Positions 22,540-34,342 of a stretch of 64,000 bases of DNA are shown piece by piece. How positions within the stretch are numbered: the first letter of the stretch is position 1; every line of letters begins with the position of its first letter. Under the pieces are notes generated by a model, which did no database searches, was not told the origin of the DNA, and saw only the letters and a list, made by a program, of their open reading frames with translations. The translations under genes and the position numbers were made by a program. This stretch comes from Clonostachys chloroleuca (taxonomy: Eukaryota; Ascomycota; Sordariomycetes; Hypocreales; Bionectriaceae), in assembly GCA_037952775.1 (NCBI GenBank), contig JBANAY010000003.1:7316001-7380000 (forward strand). Reading direction: 5' to 3'.

Positions 22540-23034
22540 CCTCCAATGTAAAAGCATAACACCAAAATAAGTTGTTATCACGGCCAGCGACGTTGTGAAA
22601 GCCGAATTAAGTCATTTGGCACCATTATGTATAGTCCTACTATATCTGTTTTGTCAGTAAATATTCCAACATGGATTGATACATTCTGTGTTGCCTGGAC
22701 TATTTCGTCTCTTACAGGTCGATATGAAGAATAAACTTCTTGAATTCAAAACGTCTTGAATGCATAGGTATTTAATTGTGTTGAGACATCGGATCTTGCC
22801 TCTTTCATTGCTGTTTTCTACTTTATACTCAAACTCTCTGACTGAATTTATATCTTAAATGTTGAGGCCGGTCGCTTGACCCTGAATGGATAGATAGCGA
22901 TACTGCCAACAGCCCCTTTGTTTCATCCACAGGATAACAGTATGGGCTAATGATTATCGCTACATCCGTGTATGCATCCCAAATATGTCGAATTCCGGCC
23001 CGTAGTTGCCTCTGAAGTGTCCCGCAAACGGGTC
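22540..23034. other. Intergenic between convergent genes
   Basis: About 0.5 kb, with no coding signal seen. Confidence 0.5.
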
Positions 23035-25177
23035 CTAGGGCACTAGGGCTGGATCTAATGTCCCACATTCCAACCCATATTCATTAAATGCAGACCCCAT
23101 ATTGGCTGTACCATCATCTATGGGATCCTCAATATGTTGCGATCCAGTGATCGAGGCACCCTCTCTCAATATTGGTGCGTGGCTTTCCCTTGTGATATCA
23201 TCGCTGCCCCATGATTGTATTGACGATTCGTGTTCATTGACTAAACCAGAGTCTTGGTGGGGATGGTCACTCCCATCATCTGAATTCAGACTCACGCGGT
23301 ATTACGGACCCCCTTGAGATCAAGTGGTACTTGTCATTCCAAGACTCATTTCGCTCATGAAGAGAACGGTTTGTCGGTTGTGCTAGTCCCAATGTATTGA
23401 TGACCCTCTTAATTCCGCGAAGGCACTCTTTAATTCTAGGAAATCTTCCTCGCAGCTCTGGATATACCACGTCCAATGCCGCCTGGAGCTTCTTCCTGAT
23501 GCCATTGATGTCCCCAAAAGGATTAATCTGCTGAAGGAGATGCTGAAGCTTATCAATAATTTGAGAAGCCTGGTACAGTGACACTACAAAATATATGTCT
23601 TTAACTGGCTCATTCTCACAATTCTTGAAGAACTCGGACCAAAAATCGAAAAGCTGGACAATTCGAGTAAGGACATTGTGTTGGCAATATGACACATACT
23701 CGCCTGGCGTATTAGGTATCACCTCTCGTGAAACCGACTCGCGGATTCCTGGAACCAGGAATCTGTATAGATCAATGTAACTCTGTAGCCAGACTGTGTG
23801 AAGGCGAATGTAACCAGAAGCATCTCGAGATTGTGCCATGAGGGATATCCTGCCCGGGCTGAGCTGAATGTCTGCGGGGAGTGACTCCCCAAAAGTTGTC
23901 AGCTCTTTCTCCAGCTCAGAGAGCTCGCTCTTGCTTTGTAGGGGACACGCTCCCTCTTGACAGATTCTCTTGGTGTATCTTTCCGTATTTGGTTCCCTTT
24001 TATTGCAAGTCGAAATTTAAGTTCCTGACTCACCTCAATACTCTGTCACGAGATGCGTAAATCCGAAGAATGTATGAATATAGATCCATGTCGGAGTTAT
24101 CTGAGTGTTCCAACTCCTTGTGGAACAGATATTACGCTCGAGAGGGCATACCGCGCTCGAAACTGCGATCCTCAGAAGGGAGGCGGAGACAAAGCATTCT
24201 GCTGACTGGACAGACCTCTAGATCTTCCAGTCCACCAGAGAAAATGCGATCAAAAAGGGTAAATATGCCACATCAATCTTCTTCCAGACTCTTAGGCGAT
24301 CGGATTGTGTGTGCTGTGCTCGTGGTTCAGCTTCAGTGTAAATGCCAGCCTAGCAGCTACCGCCAGAAGATTCCACGCCTCAACCGTGTTACCATTCTCA
24401 TAGTGATAGTGAATGATGAGAACAAGTGCCTGAAGTTGTGAAAGTGACAGGGTTCCAAGACACGACAAAACTGCTGCCTGGGAATCGCGGAACCAAGATG
24501 CAACTCGTTCACGATCTCCGGCTTTACAGTTCCCTCCACCAAGACCTGTAGCGCACAAGGTTTTGACGAGTACCGGGTCAAGTCCACCTCTTTTCCATTC
24601 AGCCATAATTGTTGGGGCATGTAGGAAAATGTATTTCGTCGCATCTTTTAAGTCGAAGAACGCTTGCAGGAGAGCCTTTTCTCCTTCGTCTCGCGCTGGG
24701 GGTTGAATGAGAGGGCCTATATCGCTTATGGTCGGCACATTGGTAACAGGGGTGGGAATACCGCTCTCTGTAGTGATAATTGGCCGGTCATCAACAGCAT
24801 GGACGGATGACGGGTTTCGTGAATTGTTTTCGGTTTGCATCCGAGGAACGCACTCAGTGTTCCGAGAAGTGAGAAGTGCACCGGGAACAAGAGGTATCTC
24901 CAGAGCATTTCGCCTTGACAACACGACAAGGGACACACGCGCAGCGAATCCGACGCCTCTTGATCCCAGCTTCTGTAAGTTGTGTAGCATCGGCAGGCAG
25001 ATCTTGATCTGCTCCATCCACAAACCCCCGGTAGGAGCAGGGCAAGGAAAGGCGGGAGCAAGGACCACAGCAATTGCCGAGGCAATCGCATTTCACTTTC
25101 CTGGCCCGGCATTGTTGGCAGGAATATCGGGCATCCGAGAGTGCATTTCGCAGCCGGATCTCGTCCGCAGCGGACAT
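23035..25177 (-). pseudogene. Regulator with two Zn(II)2Cys6 clusters, multiply inactivated
   Basis: The start is MSAADEIRLRN at 25177. A first cluster, CQQCRARKVKC...CCGPCSRLSLPC, has spacing C-X2-C-X6-C-X6-C-X2-C-X6-C. About 30 residues later a second begins, CVPCRVVKAKCSGDTSCSRC, whose sixth Cys lies in another frame. The break is a perfect 7-bp tandem duplication, GAGAAGT twice at 24864-24877. Removing one copy gives exact C-X2-C-X6-C-X5-C-X2-C-X6-C spacing. Downstream, the fungal regulator domain reads VASWFRDSQAAVLSCLGTL and LAVAARLAFTLKLNHEH. It is then hit by a TAA at 24292-24294 (before ESGRRLMWHIY), a one-base insertion near 24273 and a TAA at 24132-24134. The C-terminal exon 23839-23276 is open. 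Another frame change precedes the end at 23035. It is clearly non-functional as sequenced. Confidence 0.8.
24864..24877. repeat. 7-bp tandem duplication breaking the second zinc cluster
   Basis: GAGAAGT occurs twice head-to-tail inside the regulator's second zinc-cluster codons. The duplication is the entire cause of the first frameshift. With one copy removed, the cysteine spacing becomes canonical. Confidence 0.9.
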
Positions 25178-27458
25178 GTTCTGGCTCTTAGCTGAAGCGA
25201 TGGAACTCGAAAGAACGGAGATAGTGAGCGTGGCATGGGATGTCGCTCATATGTGCACCGTTGTCCCGCTCGGCGGCGAGATCCGAGTTACATAGTGCTT
25301 TTTGATTGGTTCCAGTTAGTACGAGATCCGGGCTTCGTCTGCGAGCAGATGCCAGTGTCCCACATTTTCCATCTCGACTGCGAAATTAGTGACCAGACGA
25401 TGGGGGCGAATGAAGTGATGGGGGTTGGTCATGCTGTAGGAAGTGGTTAGAGGAATGACGGACGTGGCCAGTTGTCGATGCTACCGAATCTAATAGAAAT
25501 GGACCCGATATGTAGTAGATTGTGATCCCCATGCACTTTCAAACAGTCTAATAGCACACCCAGGTATAGGAAGGCTAAGATACCAAGGCTCAATAGAAGA
25601 TAGATAACAGCAATTCTCCTTAGCCCTTGGAACACAGTGAAAAATGTCACACAGAGCCTTTAAACGAATGTGGACTGCTACATCCAAGAAGTTGCTTAAT
25701 GCAAGGACAATATTCTGTAGCATTGCATTGCAAAGTTCTAGGGGAAGAGTAGAGCTAAGCTTTATCTCCCCAGAATATATCATCGATTTTCGGTATCTAC
25801 TCTTAGTTATAGTAGGCAATCAGGCTTAGAGTTCTACAGAAATACCAATTACTCCCATGACATACTAAAGCGCTTTGAAAATCAAGTAAGAAAGGTGTTT
25901 GGTTCGCAATTCTATAGATTAAGCAAAAATCAAATCAAACGGCTCCGCATGGGGTGTCCGTGGTGACGAGATTCGCAGCTGGCCCGTTCCGCACGAAGTG
26001 CCAACCACGAAACTATTGGTTCCCTTGCCCACGGCCACACACTGCAACGGCTGACCCTGACTGACAAGGCTTCCGCACTTAGGTAGCCAAATCGGTAAAA
26101 CAAAAAAAAAACGCTTAGTCAAACATATCAATTCCAAACAACAAGAATTTCATCACACATCAAGTTTCCTCAAGTGTAGAAGCCTTAGGGCTCTCCAAGA
26201 TTGCGGTCAGCTTTACATGTTGATGAGAGATGGAATGTTAGAAGTGATCTGAAGATCTTCATTTTAATCTAGGAAGGTAAAAGGAGGGTGTTCCTATTAG
26301 ATAAGGCGACGTGTCCCGGATGAGAGAGTTCGAGTATAAAGTTAAGAACAGCAATGAAAGATGCCATACTCGGCGCCCTAACACAATGAATACGAAAGGC
26401 AGAAGATAGTCTCTACTAGCCTAAGGCTGCAGCTATGCAGAATGAAAACTCTGTAAACCTTCATACCGATGACTCACTTGCGGTCAGGACGAACCAAGAG
26501 GACGTGTCTCAAGTTCTCAAAATGCTCCGTAAGAGATTGAGACTACGGTCCTTGCGATTTTTATCCATCTGAGAAAATCGATTTTCGAGATGCCAGAAAG
26601 TCACTCTACTGATACAAGAAGGGCAGCTGTTTAGAAGTTGGATTAGAGCTGCTCAGAAATTATATGCCCAAAACTCCTGGATTCAGTCACTGACGATCTA
26701 CAAACCAGTTGAGTACTGCGGATCACTCTTCAACAGTCCGACCCACCTGCCAAACCGCCACTTACATCAACTATTCCATCCGAGGTATTGAATTTTTTCG
26801 CGCATGCAAGCTGACAAGAAAGTTCGGGCTCTCCGTCGAACTTTTGCAAACAAAACCCAACGCTCTCATCTCCGTGTGCATATTGGCTTGGATCCGGATG
26901 TTCCGTATCTGTTTCGAGAAGCCAAGCCCAGCTGAAAAGCGCTGTGTGATGTGTTGGTTTTGGATACCACCGTGGGTCATCGAAGAGTCTCGGCTAAGCC
27001 GTGAGAACTGATTGGCTGCACAGCCCCCAATTGGCTTTAGCTTATGCGATCTGCAGTATCAAGGCAAGCTGAATGTCCAAGATAGGCCTGCCAGGCTGCT
27101 GAAGTATTGAATGGATGCCTTACCCTAAGAAGCAGTTAGAGTCCACTCCCAACCCTGCCAACTGTCAGTGGTGCTAGATTGGTAATGGCCGCCGATGTTC
27201 GAGTTGCTCTTCTGCCTTGTCCTTGGTTGCCAAAAGTGGGAATATCTTCACTAGATCTCACAATCTCCACCAATAGTCTCTTTTATATGCACGATACCCT
27301 TATCATCGTTCGTACGGCGGAAGTAGGTACGAATCCAAATATATAAGATGTATTGATTTCCCCTTCAATATTGCATTGTCACTCAACTTCATCCTATCTA
27401 ACCTGCAACAATTTCTTCTTTATAACCCTACTTTCTCCCTACTTTCTTATCCACAACA
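25178..27458. other. Gene-poor 2.3 kb, weak small Cys-containing frame
   Basis: No gene is supported. On the minus strand at about 26090-25919 a short frame reads LPKCGSLVSQGQPLQC, then TSCGTGQLRI. It could be the last exon of a small secreted protein, but no matching signal-peptide exon is convincing. A TATATAAG box at about 27340-27346 fits as the promoter of the gene at 27459. Confidence 0.35.
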
Positions 27459-29047
27459 ATGGATTATCAGCCAACTTGGAGCGGCTGTGCGTTGGACAAA
27501 GTGTGCTCTCCCATACACCCACTGAATAAATCGCTTCCAGATAAATTCAGACCCAATAGCACAACCCAGTCCTGGAGCCAAGACTATCGAGAACCCAAGA
27601 CTGGATATCCATCCTCTTCCTTCTCCAACAACTACAAAGAGGCACAACGGTTGGCCGGTGACGGTAGCCTGAAGACTTTGATTCAGTTAAGAGATATCTC
27701 TTCAACATATATCAAGACACTATCCAACTCTATGGGGGCTTCAGAACTTTCATCAAACAATAGCCTCATTAAACTCCGTTTATCAGATGGCCTTAAACGT
27801 TGGAAGGGCGAGCAGCATCAACTGGGTAGAATCCTGCCTGCCAAGGGAACAGGTCTCAAGCGGGCTTCTGATGAGGTCCTCGAGATCCTCGGTGCTTCCA
27901 AGTGGCCAGAACCACTCATCACGAGGTGTGCTCTGTGGGGCAGTGTCTTCTTCAACATGTGCATTGGCGCGTATGACGCGCCGTCCATGTTCTCAAACGC
28001 TGTTACCGACATGGCATTCTTTCGTGAGCATGGCTACCACCATGTATTCCCAGAGTTTGACAGCCTATTCAACAGCGCCATGTATGATCAACACGCTCTA
28101 CAAACACCTGGAGGTACAGAACGCCGAGCAGCAGTCGCCATCGGCGTCGAGTACATCAACGACAAGATCGTGTTTGAGGAAGAGAACCAAGCGAATCTTG
28201 AGGGACTTTCGGCGAAGATGAACCGTCAAACGATGCAGACCGTTTCCCTATTCGAGAGTAGCCTCCTTGGCTTGGTTAGCGAGGCGATTTTTCGCGGGTC
28301 TGACCCTGCAGCAGTCATGAACGACATGGTCCTGTCCTGCCCAGCCACCGACGTTGTCGATGTGGGCTCTGATCTGGTCAACTCCGAGGTCATGAACTCT
28401 TTCTTGAATACCGCCGACATTTCTGACACCGGCATCGTGACTGAAGAAGCGCTGAGGCAAGTATACAATGCGTATGCACACGCCGGCTCCCGGACCTTGG
28501 CTGAGAGATGGTGGCAGCCAACTGCTCAGATGTTGGCACTTTTGTATCAGTGGCATATCGTGAACCACAGGCACAACTTCTTGCGGCGCGCTGTACTGGG
28601 GTACTGCAAAGTACAGCACGGGCTGTCTGACCAACGCGAAGCAGACATGGACGAAGCATTTGACGAGAATCTTCATACAACTGGCTTCAGCCGTCCCTTG
28701 AAGGACGCCTGTAACGGGGCGGACACATGCGACACGGTCTCGCATTTCCTTGAACACAGCAAGAACCCATCTCTGATTCGCCACCTGTGGCAGTGCTTGG
28801 TTTCCGATCCCCTGGAGTACGTGAGGAAGGGGAGGTTGACGGGCTTCGTGAAGCCGAGTTGGAAGAGGCCCTACAGCTTGCCATGGCCAAGACCTATACT
28901 GAAGGCTTCTCTTTGGAGCTCTGCTGGATCATGGCACACGCGGGACACCATGCTTGGCAGATTAATCGGATGTACGAAGCAGCCATGTTTGGCAGCCTCC
29001 TTGACAGTGAGGCCCTGGCGGGCAAATTAGATAGAGCAGAGGCCTAG
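27459..29047 (+). CDS. Conserved-looking protein of unknown function (about 510 aa)
   Basis: The start is MDYQPTWSGCALDKVC at 27459, after a TATA box about 115 bp upstream. The product is mostly helical and soluble, with no signal peptide. Distinctive lines are CALWGSVFFNMCIGAYDAPS, VFPEFDSLFNSAMYDQHAL, DVGSDLVNSEVMNSFLNTA and YQWHIVNHRHNFLRRAVL. The last part changes frame near 28820. The C-terminal frame reads ELCWIMAHAGHHAWQINRMY and AAMFGSLLDSEALAGKLDR and stops at 29047. An intron 28821-28876 (GTGAGG to CTACAG, 56 nt) restores the frame. Alternatively one base is lost and the acidic stretch GEVDGLREAELEEALQLA is also coding. I do not recognise the family. Helical content and Asp/Asn/Glu-rich motifs invite comparison with terpene-synthase folds, but no classical DDxxD or NSE motif is seen. 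Confidence 0.75.
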
Positions 29048-29292
29048 ACATTTTTTATGCTTTCCTATTCTCCGTAGAATTTTCTCATTTTTAACTAGAG
29101 TCAATAAATAGATGTTGATCATCGCGCTCCTGATAAGTTTCATTTATTAACGAGAATATGTATTTATAGGGGTAGCTCGTTAAGCTGAAATCGCTCAGTT
29201 CCCTTTTTGCATTGGTGCCCAACATGAACACACCTTATCTACTGAATGCCTTCCCAGAATGAGGGATTGATTTGTATTTCATTGAGCATATC

Positions 29293-31283
29293 ATGACCAG
29301 CAACGGTCTATCACCGATCCAGTTGGTATGCCAAGCGTGCCGTGACACGATCTTCTCAACCAAAGCATGGCAGTCCGTAATATCCGGCAGCGGAGCTTCC
29401 AGTAACCCAGAAGGGGGCGGTTACACATACACTGTAGCCTGGACAGCGATCAAGAACGCCGCAGGAACATGCAACTGGTGCAGACTACTGCCGAAGCGAC
29501 AAGTCGAAGGCGCGGCACAAGTAACCGTCAGATACTACAAAGACAGCAGATACACACCGGTAGGGGATAAGCTTCTCAGTGTTGTTGTGAAAGCCTTGAA
29601 AGACGGCAGTACGTTCATGACCGATGAACTGCTTTGGTACACAACTAGAGGTACGCGTTTCTGTTTTCTCCTGTAAGATTATTAGATTTTCACTAAAGTA
29701 GAACAGATGACGAAGCCGCAAGCATGATCAAGGCTCGGGACCGCATCACAAAACTCTGGACAGAGGAAGCCTTTAGCATGGCAAAGACGTGTATCGACAA
29801 CTGTGTCCGAGAACATCGATCCAACTGCCCTCCTCTCCAGAACATGTCCCTTTTGCCCGATAGGGTCATTGACTGTGCCAATACCAGCAATCCGAAAATT
29901 GTCCTTACTAGCGGGCAAACCCACGCACCATATGTTACATTGAGCTATGTTTGGGGCGGGCCGCAACCCATGTTGACGACAAAGAATGTCGGCAAGTACA
30001 CAACGGATGGTTTCATATTAACCGACTTTCCTCAGTCAATCCAAGATGCCGTGACTGCTACCAACAAGATTGGGCAGCGCTATTTGTGGATCGATGCGCT
30101 ATGCATCCTTCAGGACTCACCCGAGGACAAGGTTGTCCAACTGGGAAAGATGCACGCCATCTACAAGAACTCGTACATAACCATCAACGCCGCTAGCGCA
30201 AGTAGTACGCATGAGGGTTTCCTGCATCAACCGCGGCCCCAGAGAGAACCTCGTGCTAAACTCCCATTCCCTTGCTCGGATGGAAAGACGGGAACCGTAT
30301 ATGTTGCATATGACATCCTCTCCAGAAAAAAGGATGGGCCCGAGCAGACATACTGGGACGAACTTGAACCCATCACCAGTAGGGGCTGGTGTTACCAGGA
30401 AAAGATACTCCCCGCAAGAAGTCTAGTATTTGCATCCGACACGCTCAAATACTATTGCCAGACCGAAACCGTCAACATCGGCGGAGCGTTGTGCGAGGAA
30501 AGCACGGGAAAGCGACTGCCGCGTGGGGCATATCTCTCCCACTCGGCAGATCATCAGCTTGATCCGGTCCAACTCCGTCAATCCTGGCTCGCGGCTCTGT
30601 TTCAGTTCACTATGCGCAGTGTCACTGTCCCCTCTGACAGACTGCCGGCCTTTGCTGCAGTCGCAGAGCTTTTCAGCATCCTGAACCAGGATCAGTACCT
30701 TGCCGGCCTGTGGCGAAAGACACTGGTCCTTGACTTGCTCTGGAAAGCCGATGACAAATGTGACAGACCAAAGACGTACAGAGCGCCATCTTGGTCATGG
30801 GCGTCGGTGGATGGACTAGTCAGTGGTGAGTGGCGATTGGACAAATTAGCCAAACCGGACGACGAAAGAGATGCTGGGAATCTGAGGCTTACAACGGTCG
30901 TCGATTGTCAAGTTGCAGTGGCGAGTCCAGTAGTGCCTTTTGGCGAAGTCTCGGGAGGACTTTTGATTTTGAGGGGATTGCTATTTGGAGTCCATTTGAA
31001 TGAAATAGCTGGGGAGAAAAGTCTCACTTTTGAGTCTAATGGACATCCAAAAGATGCTGGAGCTATATGGATCCAGGCTGACGCGACTGAGAGCTGGAGC
31101 GATGAGGTTTGTGCCGTCCCTCTCATGTGGAATGTTTGTGGGTCATTCATGTTTGGTTTGATCATAGCCCGAGAGAGTGGCATGAACTTGTGGCGAAGAA
31201 TCGGTAGATTTGAAGGGAAAGGTCGTTCAATGGATTTGGCTTGGATAGATGCGCTGCCAAGACAGGATATTCAGATTGTGTGA
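29293..31283 (+). CDS. HET-domain (heterokaryon incompatibility) protein
   Basis: Two exons (29293-29650 and 29707-31283) join through a 56-nt intron into about 644 residues. The first exon has paired cysteines (LVCQACRDTIF, GTCNWCRLL) that may bind metal. The HET domain follows with its usual blocks: YVTLSYVWGG, DAVTATNKIGQRYLWIDALC, KMHAIYKNSYITINAASA and ITSRGWCYQEKILPARSLVF. The C-terminal half contains YRAPSWSWASVDG, typical of these proteins. HET proteins trigger cell death when incompatible hyphae fuse. The partner and specificity cannot be told. The gene is intact and lies about 250 bp downstream of, and in the same direction as, the unknown gene at 27459. Confidence 0.9.
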
Positions 31284-31435
31284 TGTACTTTCTTGAGCCA
31301 CTATTAAGATCATCTTCTATCACATTCAGCATGACCTCAGCACAAAATATATATTTATACCATTGATTAAGCATAAATATCGCTATACACAGACAGATGT
31401 TGTTTTCAAGCAGTATTGTACATCTAGGGTGAATT

Positions 31436-33282
31436 CTAGGGCTGGATGGGGAGCTCAACAAAACGTCTTGGGGCCGATAGTTCAAACCTTTCACCGTCGT
31501 TATTCAGCTCAGGGGGATATTTAGCCATTGTGGATGAATGTGGTGACTGGTTATATGCCGGCGAGTATTCCGTTTGGGAGTGATGAGACAGTGATGAGTG
31601 TTTCTTCTTTCGAAATAAGAAGAAGAGGAGTGCGGCGATAGCTGCAATCCCAGCTGCTCTGCCAACAACAGCCCCGGCTGAGAGCGGCTTGGTGTTGTCT
31701 TCGTCAGGCTCAGGGGAGGCGTTATTACTTCCCGTCTCAGGCCAGGTGTCGTTGCTTTCTGTCTCTTCCTCGGGAAATAGATCTTTTGCTCCCTCTGAAA
31801 ATGCTACTTTGGCCAAGTTCCTATTGTTTCATTCCTGTCAAAAAATCGATATAATCTTCAGTCCTGCACTAAATACATCGGAAGCTATAGAAACTTACCC
31901 TGCCCGATACCATTTGGTTAAGATTTCAGGCGTTTCATATTGACCACCGTCAGACATGTATTTAAGTCTTCCATTCCAACGCAGTCATGTCGAAAATTCC
32001 CAGTCCTTGTGAATTCATATCAAGCCTTGTGTCGGTTCCCGAGAACTTGGCCCCGCCGACAACAACTATATTGCGATTGCCAGCGGCTACACATCCCATC
32101 TCAATACGCGTCTGCTGGCTGGTTGCTCCTGTATTTACCCAATTGGAGGCCGGGGAGGGATAAAATGTGGACATCATTATATAGTAAAGTTCCTTCACCT
32201 GCACCCCCGTAAACGAAACTTATTTACTGTTAGCACAATCTTAAACATCACGACACCATTCATCCAATGAAGAGTCGGCACTTACATTTCAGACGAGTTT
32301 CTTCCGGTGACTCCAACTGCACAGTGACTGACACGCGACGTGGGGGCCTGTCCTGTTGTGTTCTGCTTGAACCACTTCAAGGTGACGGGGTCGAGGAAAT
32401 GTACAGTCTCAAAAGAGATCGGCTCGCTTCCTTTCGGCACCGACTGGCCCTGGCCGCCCAAGAGCGTTATGATACCATTAGGGCCTACTCCGGGGAGGTA
32501 TGTCGCACTTGCATATACAAGCGTTCCCTTGGAAGAAAAGGGGGCATCCGTGTGATTGGTCCATTTCTTCGTGGTGAAGTTAAAGGACACAAAGCCAGGA
32601 ATATTGAGCTTGGAAAGACCGTCGTGAGTCTCCGGTGTAGCCTGGCCCCCAAACCAGAAGCCTGCATCTTTGGAGCTAGTATGCGCACCACCTTCTGATC
32701 GTATAATTGTATTGGAGGAGGGATCTGCCTCCTCGGTAGCCCAATCACCTCCTCCATTCTTGTTGGCAGTAAACTTCCAAAGCTTTAGGGGCGGAGGGTC
32801 ACTAATGAAGAAATACCGTCCTCCCCATATGCAGAATGCCCCGGCAGCGTTATCGACGAACATGGCGTTTTTCCATAAGGATTGGATGTTATTCGAACTC
32901 TTGTCGGAAAGATGCGTCCTGGGGAAGCCAAGAGGTGGTGAGATCGAGCGAAAGCGTATTATTGACTTTAAAATGGCCCATTTAACGACGAAAGTTACAT
33001 AACGGTATATATGAATGATAGTTACCTGGCCATGCTCCACTGACGCCTTTCTCAGAGACAGCTCCGCCTTCCAGATATAGCTGGCTATTTATTACACCAA
33101 CTGTAAACCCATTAGTAACTGAAGAGGAGTTGGCGGCAAGATTTAGGGGGAAAATCTCCCCATAGTGCCTTACCTCTAGGATTCACTCGTCTTTCGAAAT
33201 TAGCTGGTGAAGGAACGTCGCTTGAGAGGCATCTCGACAGAAGCAGTGCTATCAGCAGTATCAAAAGGCGTTGGGATGCCAT
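31436..33282 (-). pseudogene. Kelch-repeat, single-pass membrane protein with three one-base frame breaks
   Basis: The start is MASQRLLILLIALLLSRC at 33282, a signal peptide. Five exons carry kelch-type beta-propeller blades (INSQLYLEGGAV, GAFCIWGGRYFFISD, ASATYLPGVGPNGIITLLGG, FVYGGAGEGTLLYNDVHIL, RNIVVVGGAKF). The last exon has a transmembrane helix (GIAAIAALLFFLFRKKK) and a short tail ending at 31436. Splice sites are normal, e.g. GTAAGG at 33173 and GTAAGT at about 32270. Three places need one base less to keep frame: the CCCC before GGACGCATC (about 32930), AATTGG near 32138, and ACTTAAATAC near 31960. Three independent changes argue for decay; a low-quality consensus is the alternative. 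Family members are fungal cell-surface kelch proteins of unknown ligand. Confidence 0.7.
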
Positions 33283-34342
33283 GATGGACGACGTACCAGC
33301 CGGGTGAGAAAACCAACATTGACGCTTTTCAGCCCGTTCAACTCGGGCGGGCAAGATTTATACATATTGATGGTCTTTTTAGGGTTAAGCAAGTAAGGCA
33401 GACATCTAATGGGGGCCGGGTGTATGCGCAGGCGCTCGCCTAAAACAACGATCGAAAGTACCATCACCACATCTTGCCCCATCCCTGATGCAGCGCAGGC
33501 AACGCAGGCAACTTATTAGCTAGACACTTCTTTCAAGCACTCTCTACCCGCATACCATTATTTTTCATCAGTCGACTAAGCCTTTCGCTCGGGTCTATTT
33601 AATCAAAATCAGCCCACAAACTCGATGGCTGACCTTGGATACAATTCTTATTGAAGCCATAGACAGCCCCAATGTCAGATTTTGGCTGCATATGTATATT
33701 GTATTCAGCTCAAGGCTGTGAGCACGAAAGATCCCAAAGACAAAATAACGCTTGTTTAATAATGTGACTCTGACACATTTAGCAAAGACTCCGTTTTCGG
33801 ACCATCCGCTGCCGTGACTGAAACCACGCCACAACAGAAACGCTCCAATAAGGGGTTTTGAGCCCTATCCAACTCATTAACATGCAAAAGGAGCTTAGTT
33901 ACCAGCGAGAATAAGCTCAATAATTAGTTGCAACTCCACCACAAGTCATAAAGTCTGGTTCTTCGTAGCTTACAATCTGACCTCTCGTGATGTAAATTAT
34001 TTAAACTAGCAGGCAGCATATCAAGATTACTGTGTCAAATCAATTTTAGAAGGGAAATGAAGTTATGATCCAAAGGACCTGAGGAAGTAACATCCCGACA
34101 ATAAAATAAACATCAGTAAGAATCGAGTGTTGATACAGAGTTCTAAGTATAGGGTAGGCAAGGCACATGGATGACTAATTTTGTAGCCCCACCAAATGAG
34201 GGACGACCGAAATGCTGCCCCGCGTCACCCCTCAACAAGTCCGACGCGTTTGCCAAAGCTAAGAAACGACTTCAATATCTCTGCTGGGGTCGAGTCCTTC
34301 CAACAGTCACCTTCGCACCGCCTGTGCACGTCCGCTGCAGCA
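33283..34342. other. Intergenic, divergent promoter region
   Basis: About 1.06 kb lies between the kelch gene and the histidinol-phosphatase gene, which point away from each other. No gene seen. Confidence 0.5.

Noticed and set aside
27459..29047. Terpene-synthase identity for the unknown protein
   Set aside because: Helical and with acidic motifs, but neither DDxxD nor the NSE triad could be placed; kept as unknown.
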